Shown piece by piece: positions 45,992 through 53,502 of a stretch of DNA of 64,000 bases. The translations under genes were made by a program, and so were the position numbers. Numbering within the stretch: the first letter of the stretch is position 1; the number at the start of each line of letters is the position of its first letter. The stretch spans positions 62,001-126,000 of the forward strand of contig OMWE01000001.1 in assembly GCA_900314685.1 (NCBI GenBank), given 5' to 3'. The notes beneath the pieces are model-generated. The model was not told where the DNA came from. It did not search any database and saw only the letters and a list, made by a program, of their open reading frames with translations. Source of the DNA: an uncultured Actinomycetes bacterium (GTDB lineage: Bacteria > Actinomycetota > Coriobacteriia > Coriobacteriales > Atopobiaceae).

Positions 45992-46019
45992 GTTCGCCCC
46001 GCCATCCGGCGGGGCGAAC
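45992..46019 (+). terminator. Rho-independent terminator after the radical SAM gene
   Basis: GTTCGCCCCGCC and GGCGGGGCGAAC are perfect 12-bp arms around ATCC, followed by TTGTTTT. Confidence 0.85.
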
Positions 46020-46216
46020 TTGTTTTATGGCCCGAAACCGCATGCGTGTGAATAGGCTACTCGGGGTCCTCGAAATAAATCATGCCCGCAGGGATATTTT
46101 TTCTTCTGAATCTCATAAAACCGCAGGAATTCTCGTGCCAATAATTCTTGTGGGCATGATTACTTCTCACCATACCGAGTATGGCGTGTTTCATTTTGCA
46201 TACGGACGGCAAACTG
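46020..46216. other. AT-rich stretch with a long inverted repeat, no gene
   Basis: Within the 399-base gap 45945-46343, AATCATGCCCGCA (46078-46090) and TGTGGGCATGATT (46149-46161) are inverted with one mismatch around a 58-base AT-rich loop; CATACCGAGTATG lies just after. The stretch could be a small RNA, a decayed repeat or a leader; no ORF is credible. Confidence 0.4.
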
Positions 46217-46253
46217 GAACCCGCCTCGCGAGCAATGCCTGCGGGGCGGGTTC
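46217..46253 (-). terminator. Hairpin downstream of ldh
   Basis: GAACCCGCCTCGC pairs with GCGGGGCGGGTTC (one G-T pair) between the convergent radical SAM and ldh genes. The plus strand has a T-run a few bases later (GGCTTTTTTT), so it may end both transcripts. Confidence 0.55.
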
Positions 46254-46343
46254 GTGACGTGTTGGCTTTTTTTGCATGAAAGTGAAAGAGGCCAGCTCGA
46301 ATGCGGAAAACGAGCGGCGCCGCCGGGAAGACGCGCGGCTCGC

Positions 46344-47297
46344 CTACTCCCCCAGGCGCGGATAGAAGGAGTGGAGCAGCTCAGCCGATTTTTGCAGCGC
46401 AGCGAGCTCGCCCTCCTCCAGCGCGATCTCCACGATCTCCTTGGCACCGGTGTGATCGACGATGGTCGGGACCGAGAGGTAGGTGCCCTCGATGCCGTAC
46501 ATGCCATCCACGCACACGCTCACGGGCATGATGCGGTTCTCGTCGAAGAGGATCGACTTGGCTATCGCCGTCGTGGAGCTGGCGATGCCGTAGCAGGTGT
46601 TGCCCTTGCGCGAGAAGATGTCCCAGCCCGCCTGGATGGTGCGGCGGCGCAGGTCGTCGCGGGTAACGCCCTTGGTACGCGGCTCGTTGTCGCGCAGCAC
46701 GTCGTCCACGCGCTTGCCGCCGATGGTCGCGCTGTTCCAGCTCACGATCTCGGAGTCGCCGTGCTCGCCGAGCACAAAGGCCTCAACGCTCGCCGGCGCG
46801 AGGTCGTACATCTCGGACAGCATGCGGCAGAGGCGTGCGGTGTCGAGGTAGGTGCCCGACCCGATCACGCGCTCGCGCGGCAGGCCGCTCACGCGCCAGG
46901 TGTAGTAGGTCATGATGTCCACGGGGTTGGAGACCACGATGAAGATGCCGTTGAAGCCCGACCTCATCACACTGGTCACGACCTCGCGCACGACGTGCAG
47001 GCTGGGCTTGAGCATCTCGAGGCGGTCGTTGGAGTCCTTGGGCATCGGCGCGGCGGCGGTCACGATCACGATGTCTGCATCGGAGCACTCCGAATAGTCG
47101 CCGGCGTGCACGGTCATGTTGCGGTGCATGAAATAGACCGAGTCGCTCATATCGAGCGCCTGGCCCACGGCGACCTCCTCGCGCGCGTCGATCAGACAGA
47201 GGTCCTCGCAGATCCCCTGGTTGATGATGCTGTATGCCGTGGTCGAGCCCACGTTGCCCGCGCCGACGATGACCACCTTGGAGTTCCTGAAGCTCAT
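46344..47297 (-). CDS. ldh: L-lactate dehydrogenase
   Basis: A 317-residue NAD-dependent dehydrogenase. It has the Rossmann start KVVIVGAGNVGSTTAYSI, LIDAREEVAVGQALDM, VVSNPVDIMTYYTW, GSGTYLDTARLCRML (with the conserved Arg) and the catalytic FVLGEHGDSEIV His. These mark L-LDH rather than malate dehydrogenase. It reduces pyruvate to L-lactate for redox balance in fermentation. AAGGAG lies five bases before the ATG at 47297. Confidence 0.95.
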   Translation of the reverse strand: MSFRNSKVVIVGAGNVGSTTAYSIINQGICEDLCLIDAREEVAVGQALDMSDSVYFMHRNMTVHAGDYSECSDADIVIVTAAAPMPKDSNDRLEMLKPSLHVVREVVTSVMRSGFNGIFIVVSNPVDIMTYYTWRVSGLPRERVIGSGTYLDTARLCRMLSEMYDLAPASVEAFVLGEHGDSEIVSWNSATIGGKRVDDVLRDNEPRTKGVTRDDLRRRTIQAGWDIFSRKGNTCYGIASSTTAIAKSILFDENRIMPVSVCVDGMYGIEGTYLSVPTIVDHTGAKEIVEIALEEGELAALQKSAELLHSFYPRLGE

Positions 47298-47492
47298 ACG
47301 CACTCCTTCCGTACCGGCCTTCCCGCCGAATGCGCGGGTTTACGTACTCCCCGTCGTTTAGTGTGCGCGTTTTTCCACCGTCGCTGCAAGGTCATTGCCC
47401 ACGGCTCGGCCTCACGACAACGAGATTTAACGCAAGCCCCCCGAGCGGCTTGTGGAATGAGCTTGGGATGTGCGACGTTCTCGCGACGGCGC

Positions 47493-48458
47493 CTAGAGCT
47501 CGCAGACATTCTGCGGATGACCGCCGAGCCAGCTCGTCACGTTGTCGAACTCGATGACCGCGCGGCGCTCCATGGACTCCGCCGTAAGGAAGGCCACGTG
47601 CGGGGTCAGCACCACGTTGGGCGCATTGACCAGCGGATAGTCCGCCGGCAGAGGCGGCTCCATATCGTAGACGTCGATCCCGGCACCAGCCAGATGACCG
47701 GAGCGCAGGGCCTCGGCGAGCGCGGCGTTGTCCACCACGGCGCCGCGTGCGCAGTTAACAAGAACCGCGCCCTTCTTCATCTGCGCGATACGGTCGGCTG
47801 AGAGGAACCCACGGGTCTGTGCGTTGCTGGGGATGTGCAGGCACACGATGTCGCTCTGGGCGAGCAGCTCGTCGAGGCCCACGAACTCGATGCCCGCGAC
47901 CGTCGCCTCGGGGTTCTCGTGACGGGCGTAACCCAGCACGCGGGCGCCGAAGGCCCGGAAGAGCTTGCCCGTGGCCGTGCCGATGTGGCCCGTGCCCACG
48001 ATGCCCACGGTCTTGCCGCAGATCTCCGCGCCCACGAGGCCCGCCGAGGTATGGCCGGAGCGCGTCGCCGCATCGCCCGCCACCACCTTGCGCAGCACGT
48101 CGATCGCCAGGCCCACGGCGAGCTCGGCCACCGCCACGTCGGAGTAGCCCGCGCAGTTGCAGACCATGGTGCCGCGGCGCTTGCATTCCGCCAGGTCCAC
48201 ATGGTCGATGCCCGTGAACGCCACCGCGATCATCCGCGGCCCCTCCGCGGGGAAGGCCGCCGCGGGATAGGGGTTGTTGGCGATCATGACCACGTCCGCA
48301 CCCTCGGATCGGCGCGCCAGCTCTGCCGGGTCCGTGGTCTTGGTGTCGAAATAGGCAAATTCATGGCCCGCGGCGCGGATACCCGCCGCAAGCTCCTCTA
48401 TCCGCTCCCCCGGGACTCCCAGGGGCTCAAGCAGCGCCACCTTCATATTGTCATCCAT
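47493..48458 (-). CDS. D-2-hydroxyacid dehydrogenase family protein
   Basis: A 321-residue enzyme with the split catalytic domain and a central NAD domain (KTVGIVGTGHIGTATGKLFRA). The catalytic residues are the Arg in VLVNCARGAVVD, the Glu in DVYDMEPPL and the His in LTPHVAFLT. It interconverts a 2-keto and a D-2-hydroxy acid with NAD(P)H; the substrate is unknown. Its ATG follows the arcC stop by two bases (TAAGGATG), so it is cotranscribed with carbamate kinase. A second start at 48446 is also possible. Confidence 0.9.
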   Translation of the reverse strand: MDDNMKVALLEPLGVPGERIEELAAGIRAAGHEFAYFDTKTTDPAELARRSEGADVVMIANNPYPAAAFPAEGPRMIAVAFTGIDHVDLAECKRRGTMVCNCAGYSDVAVAELAVGLAIDVLRKVVAGDAATRSGHTSAGLVGAEICGKTVGIVGTGHIGTATGKLFRAFGARVLGYARHENPEATVAGIEFVGLDELLAQSDIVCLHIPSNAQTRGFLSADRIAQMKKGAVLVNCARGAVVDNAALAEALRSGHLAGAGIDVYDMEPPLPADYPLVNAPNVVLTPHVAFLTAESMERRAVIEFDNVTSWLGGHPQNVCEL

Positions 48459-48460
48459 CC

Positions 48461-49426
48461 TTACGCGTGGATGCGTGTACCGGAGAGACCCGCCAAGGCC
48501 TCGGCCGCATGCTCGAGCGAGGCGATCACGCAGGTACGGCCCGGACGCGACCGGACAAACTTGACGGCGGCACGCACCTTGGGCTCCATTGAGGTGGCAC
48601 CGAACTGCCCCTCGTCCGCCAGCCGCTCCGCCTCCTCCACCGTCAGGTCGCGCAGCCCCTCCTGGTCGGGCTGGCCGAAATTCTTGTAGGCAAAGTCCAC
48701 GCTGGTGATCATCAGCAGCACGTTGGCATGGCAGTCCTCGGCCAGCAGCTCGCCAGCCAGGTCCTTCTCGATCACGGCCGGCACGCCCTTGTAGGCGCCC
48801 TTGTCAGAGTAGTCGCGCACCACGGGCAGGCCGCCGCCGCCGCAGGCGATGACCACAAAATCGTTGTCCAGCAGGTTGAGGATGGAGTCGGCCTCCACGA
48901 TCTTCTTTGGGTCGGGGCTTGCCGCCAGACGGCGCCAGCCGCGCTCGTCGATGTGGCGGTAGGACGCCTCGGGGTGCAGCGCCTTGTCCGCCTCCATCTG
49001 CTCCTCCGTGAGGTAGGCGCCGATGGGTTTGGAGGGGTTGGCGAGCGCCGGGTCGTCGGGGTCCACCTCGATCTGGGTGACGACGGTGGCCACGTGCCCG
49101 CGCTTGTACTGCTTGTCCATCTCGGCGCCGATGGCCTGCTGCAGCTGGTAGCCGATGTAGCCCTGGCTCATGGCGCCGCACTCGGGCAGGTCCACCAGGG
49201 GCACCTCGGCGTTGCGCTGGTGCGCGAGGGTAAAGGCCTTTTGGATCATGCCGACCTGCGGGCCGTTGCCGTGGGTGATGATGATCTCGTTGCCCTGGTC
49301 GATGGCGTCCAGCAGGAAGGGCGCGGCGCTGCGGAAGTACGCCTCCTGCTCCTCGGGCGTGCTGCCGGGCTCGTTGCCTCCCAGGGAGATGACCACGCGG
49401 TTGGGCTTCTTGTGCATCCTGGACAT
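48461..49426 (-). CDS. arcC: Carbamate kinase
   Basis: A 321-residue amino-acid-kinase-fold enzyme. It shows RVVISLGGNEPG, ITHGNGPQVGM, CGAMSQGYIGYQLQQA, FVVIACGGGGLPVV and GQFGATSMEPKVRAA. It makes ATP from carbamoyl phosphate and ADP in fermentation of arginine, agmatine, allantoin or other ureido compounds. No arginine deiminase or carbamoyltransferase gene is in the window. CGGAGGTCCCCT precedes the ATG. It heads an operon with the D-2-hydroxyacid dehydrogenase. Confidence 0.95.
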   Translation of the reverse strand: MSRMHKKPNRVVISLGGNEPGSTPEEQEAYFRSAAPFLLDAIDQGNEIIITHGNGPQVGMIQKAFTLAHQRNAEVPLVDLPECGAMSQGYIGYQLQQAIGAEMDKQYKRGHVATVVTQIEVDPDDPALANPSKPIGAYLTEEQMEADKALHPEASYRHIDERGWRRLAASPDPKKIVEADSILNLLDNDFVVIACGGGGLPVVRDYSDKGAYKGVPAVIEKDLAGELLAEDCHANVLLMITSVDFAYKNFGQPDQEGLRDLTVEEAERLADEGQFGATSMEPKVRAAVKFVRSRPGRTCVIASLEHAAEALAGLSGTRIHA

Positions 49427-49905
49427 AGGGGACCTCCGATTCGAGAGCGGCAGCGCCACCGAGAAGAGCGCTCTTGCAAGCATCGTATGTCTTTGCCGCG
49501 GATGAACCAACCTCCGCTCGCCAAACGGCGCACGGCGGTGTCAATGGGCCCTCCCGCCGTCGCGATACACTCAGTAGGCATTACGGCCACACGAAGCAGG
49601 ACCCCGATCAGGTAGAGGGCGGCGTTCGTACAGTGCGCGCCGCCAGGTAAGACGAACAATCGGGTAGGACCCATAGTCAAGGGCGACCTGCAACCGCACG
49701 GTATCAGCCCCGACAAGCCACGCGCTGCTGGGGCCCTTTCATGTGAAGCGGACACTTGCGCAGGTATATTCGCTGGCTAATGGGGGACGTTTGCAAATGG
49801 CGCGAGTCCAGACTCTGCGCTGCACTACCATGCATCCACACCTATCTGAAGTCTCATGCCGCGCAATGTTGCCACATGGGGCTCACCCGTCTCAGGAGGA
49901 CATGC
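49427..49905. other. Gene-free gap between arcC and the surface-protein gene
   Basis: This 479-base stretch holds the divergent promoters of arcC and the LPQTG surface-protein gene. I see no credible gene, long repeat or RNA. GTATATT at about 49764 is a possible -10 for the plus-strand gene, without a good -35. The strong AGGAGGA site immediately before 49906 is the only firm signal. Confidence 0.4.
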
Positions 49906-52900
49906 ATGAAACGCACCAAAGGAGCCGGTATCGCGGCGGCTGGCGTCGCGGCGGCAATCGCAGTCTCTGGTTTCACGGGGCAGACCGCTTTTGCCGATGA
50001 GGCCACGCCCACCCCTTCGACCAACCCGTCGACCACGCAGGACCAAACCGGTACCGACAGCACAACGCAGACTGTGGCTCAGGACCAGACCATCCAGGAG
50101 GCCGAGCAGACCTATTCCGACGCCAAGGACGCCGCGGAGCAGGCCGCAGATGCCGCCGATCAGGCACAGGCCGATAAGGATGCCGCCGACAAGGCCCTCG
50201 AAGACGCGACAGCTGCTTCCAGTCAGGCGGACGCTGACGCGAAGGACAAGGCGGACGCCGCGTCGCAAGCAGCCAAGGACGAGCAGGCAGCCAAGGACGC
50301 CAAGGACGCCGCGGAGCAGGCAGCAGCCGATGCTGGTGGTGTGACCGCCGATACCGTCGCAGCCGCCGATCAGGCCAAGATCGACGCAGACGCCGCCAAC
50401 GAGGCTGCCCAGCAGGCCAAGACGGAAGCCGACGCCAAGGCCTCCGAGGCCGACGCCGCCCTGTCTGACGCCAAGGATACCCAGTCCGCCGCCGCAAGCG
50501 AGCTCGCAGACGCCCAGCAGAAGCAGGAGGACGCCCAGCAGGCGGTCGAGGATGCGCAGGCGGCTGTAGACCAGGCACAAGCAGACCTGGATGCAGCCCG
50601 TGACGCGCAGAGCGACGAGGCCATCAAGGCAACCCAGGAATACAAGGACCTGCAGGATGCAAAAGACGCGCTCGCCAAGGCCCAGGCCGACAAAGACAGT
50701 GCCGATCAAGCCGTGGCCGACGCGGAAACCGCTGCCGACGCGGCAAACGAGGCACTTGAAAAGGCCAACCAGGCGGTCGCTGCTGCTCAGCAAAAGGCCG
50801 ATGCGGCTGCTGCAGCTGCGGACAAGGACGCTGCGGCGCAGCAGGCTGCCCAAGAAGAGCTCGACAAGGCCAAGGCCAACCTTGCCGACGCCCAGCAGGC
50901 TGCGCAGGGCGCTCAGAATACAGTCAATGAGAAGGCAGCCGCAAAGGCACAGGCTGATGAGGCGGCCCAGGAAGCTGCAAAGGCGCTCTCTGATGCCGAG
51001 GCCGCGCTAACCGCCGCTCAGTCGAATCTCACAGACAAGCAGACCGCGGCCCAGGAGGCTCAGACGGCCCTCACCGCGGCACAGAACGCCCTGAAGAAGG
51101 CACAAGACGAGCTCGACGCTGTGGCGAATACGCAGCACTCCACCCGTGAGTTCTTCGAGAGCAACGGTTCAACCTCCGCAGTAAGCGAAATCGACACCCC
51201 GGGCGAGCGAAACCCGCAGAGCGGCAATACTTTCACCGACAAGACTGTCCGCGACACCACCTCCGAGGCCTTCAAGCAAGACGCCACCAATCTCGAGTAC
51301 CTCGATGAAGCCATTACCATCATCGAAAACACGAATAAGCTTCGGCGCGAGCTGGGTCTTCCCGAGCTCAAGATCAACGACAAGCTCATGGCTGAGGCTG
51401 AAATCAACGTGAACTGGTCGAGCACCATCATGGATCATGCCTACCAGGAAGACGGCATGGAAAACCTTGCTTGGAATTACGGTACCGAACCGCTTGGCGA
51501 GGCGTATAACTCTTACTTCAAACGCCCAACTGGTTGGTACTACGAGGAAAAAGCAACCTTCGACGAACTCGCGAAGAACAACACGGCACTCTCTGCGGCG
51601 TTAAGCAAGGATGGCGTTGATAGTTTCGTCGACTGGGCAATACGTATGCAGGACTTGCTTGGCGATAACTATGGCTCGGTGGGCCATTACGTCACCTTCA
51701 TGAATCCCTTCAGTCTCTACACTGGCGCTGCTTTCGCACCCCACGCCAACTTAGACGGGCACATCTATAACGACACCGAGAATGAGATTTTCTTCGACAA
51801 GGCGCCCGAGGGCTCCAATAGCTACACCACCGCTGAGTACCGCACGCTTCTTCAAGCCTTTAAGGACAACCTGACCACCGACGCACAAAAGAAGGTCGAT
51901 GACGCCCAGGCTGAGGTGGGCGTTAAGCAAGATGCAGCTGACAAGGCAAACGCCGCTGTCACCGCTGCTCAGAGCACCGTGACGACCGCGCAGAAAAATG
52001 TCGCTACTGCCACGACAGCCAAGACCAACGCAGACGAAAAGGTCGCTACGGCACAGAGCGAGCTCGATGCCGCAGAAGCAGCCAAGAAAACCGCTGATGC
52101 CCAAGTGACCGACGCCAATGCAGCTGTGACGAAAGCTACAGCCGATCTCGATGCTGCGAAGACTACGGCTGCAGCTTCTGCCGCCGCCAAGCAACAGGCT
52201 GACGAGGCGCTTGCCGCGGCAAAGTCTGATCAAACCGCGAAGCAGCAAGAGGCTGATAAGGCAAAGGGCGAGCTTGAGACAGCAAAAGCCAATGCCACCG
52301 CCGCAGGCGAAGCGGTTACTGCCGCTCAGAAGAAGGTCGATGGCGCTCAGGAAGCACTCGATGCCCTGCGTAATACCGATGCCATCAAGAAGGCACAAGA
52401 GGCGCTTGACCAAGCCAATACCGAGCTCACCAAGGCAAAGGCAGACGCCGAGGCCGCTAACGCAGCGGCAGCCGCCGCCCAGAAGAAGGCAGGCGACGCT
52501 GGCAAAGCTCTCGCCGATGCCCAGAAGAAGGCCGACGACGCCAAAGCCGCAGCTGAGCAGGCAGACGCTCAGGCCGATGCCGCGCAAAAGGCAGCGGATG
52601 CAGCCGCAGATGATGCCGCGAAGCAGCACGAGATTTACGACGCTCTGACCAAGGCCAACCAGGACTACACCGACGCCAAGAAGAAGGCCGAGGCTGCCCA
52701 GGCGGCAGCTGACGCAGCCGCCCTGGCGGCCAAGGACGCTGCTGACGCCACGGACGCAGCGGCTCAGAACGCCACCGACAAGGCCAAGGCGCTCGCCGAT
52801 GCAAAGCAGGCCCAGGCCGAGGCGCTCGCCGATCTCGCTATGGCCAGGGATCACGCCAACCGTCTCCTCGCCATCATCTTTGGCAAGGGCACGTCTTACG

Positions 52901-53376
52901 ACCTCTCCACCAACCCCACCATCAAGATGGGCGCCAACGGCGACCTCTCTTACTTCGAGAACATCTTCCTCGACGGCAAGAAGCTCAGCCTCTCCGAGTA
53001 CAAGGCACAGCGCGGCTCCACCTACGTCCTGCTCTCGGACGCCACCGCCCAGGCCCTGGCAATAGGCACGCACAGCCTGACCTTCGAGTACGAGTACGGC
53101 TCGGTGACCGGCAGCTTTAGCGTGACTCGCCCGACCCCGACGCCCGAGCACAACGACAGCACCGGCAAGAAGAACGCGACCACAAAGAAGGATGTGACCA
53201 CAAAGAAGGACGCGACTCCTGCCGCCCGCCATGCGGCTGCCACCGTCGAGGAGGCCGTCGCCCTGCCTCAGACCGGCGACGACCTTCCCTCCGCACCGCT
53301 CGCCGGCCTCCTAGCGATGCTGGGGCTCGGCGCGATCGGTACCTCCCGCCACCGTGCCAAGCACATGGCTGACTAG
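49906..53376 (+). CDS. LPxTG-anchored surface protein with Sec10/PgrA-like CAP domain and Ala-rich coiled coils
   Basis: A 1156-residue protein. The signal peptide MKRTKGAGIAAAGVAAAIAV...AFA occupies residues 1-27. A long Ala/Asp/Lys/Gln coiled coil follows (about 55-405). The CAP-like domain (about 410-610) has REFFES, NTNKLRRELGLPELKINDKL, MENLAWN, PTGWYYEEKATF and GHYVTFMNP, the pattern of Sec10/PgrA surface-exclusion proteins. A second coiled coil (about 660-985), a small Ig-like domain (about 995-1075), a Lys/Thr linker and the sortase signal LPQTG (1120-1124) with a hydrophobic tail and RHRAKH end the chain. It should be displayed on the cell wall as an elongated rod. AGGAGGA precedes the ATG at 49906. 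Confidence 0.9.
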   Translation: MKRTKGAGIAAAGVAAAIAVSGFTGQTAFADEATPTPSTNPSTTQDQTGTDSTTQTVAQDQTIQEAEQTYSDAKDAAEQAADAADQAQADKDAADKALEDATAASSQADADAKDKADAASQAAKDEQAAKDAKDAAEQAAADAGGVTADTVAAADQAKIDADAANEAAQQAKTEADAKASEADAALSDAKDTQSAAASELADAQQKQEDAQQAVEDAQAAVDQAQADLDAARDAQSDEAIKATQEYKDLQDAKDALAKAQADKDSADQAVADAETAADAANEALEKANQAVAAAQQKADAAAAAADKDAAAQQAAQEELDKAKANLADAQQAAQGAQNTVNEKAAAKAQADEAAQEAAKALSDAEAALTAAQSNLTDKQTAAQEAQTALTAAQNALKKAQDELDAVANTQHSTREFFESNGSTSAVSEIDTPGERNPQSGNTFTDKTVRDTTSEAFKQDATNLEYLDEAITIIENTNKLRRELGLPELKINDKLMAEAEINVNWSSTIMDHAYQEDGMENLAWNYGTEPLGEAYNSYFKRPTGWYYEEKATFDELAKNNTALSAALSKDGVDSFVDWAIRMQDLLGDNYGSVGHYVTFMNPFSLYTGAAFAPHANLDGHIYNDTENEIFFDKAPEGSNSYTTAEYRTLLQAFKDNLTTDAQKKVDDAQAEVGVKQDAADKANAAVTAAQSTVTTAQKNVATATTAKTNADEKVATAQSELDAAEAAKKTADAQVTDANAAVTKATADLDAAKTTAAASAAAKQQADEALAAAKSDQTAKQQEADKAKGELETAKANATAAGEAVTAAQKKVDGAQEALDALRNTDAIKKAQEALDQANTELTKAKADAEAANAAAAAAQKKAGDAGKALADAQKKADDAKAAAEQADAQADAAQKAADAAADDAAKQHEIYDALTKANQDYTDAKKKAEAAQAAADAAALAAKDAADATDAAAQNATDKAKALADAKQAQAEALADLAMARDHANRLLAIIFGKGTSYDLSTNPTIKMGANGDLSYFENIFLDGKKLSLSEYKAQRGSTYVLLSDATAQALAIGTHSLTFEYEYGSVTGSFSVTRPTPTPEHNDSTGKKNATTKKDVTTKKDATPAARHAAATVEEAVALPQTGDDLPSAPLAGLLAMLGLGAIGTSRHRAKHMAD

Positions 53377-53402
53377 TCGATAGTCAACAGTCACTAAAGG
53401 AG

Positions 53403-53431
53403 CGTCCGTCTTCTCTCAGGGAAGACGGACG
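53403..53431 (+). terminator. Rho-independent terminator after the surface-protein gene
   Basis: CGTCCGTCTTC and GAAGACGGACG form perfect 11-bp arms around TCTCAGG, followed by TTCTTCTTTTT. Confidence 0.9.
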
Positions 53432-53502
53432 TTCTTCTTTTTAATCGCTTTGTTTGTCTTCTTGCCGACGATGGGCAATGCGCGGCTACCGCATGCCGCA
53501 TC

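Noticed and set aside
51751..53232. Minus-strand frame of 493 codons opposite the second coiled coil
   Set aside because: Leu/Cys/Gly-rich shadow of the Ala-rich coiled-coil codons.
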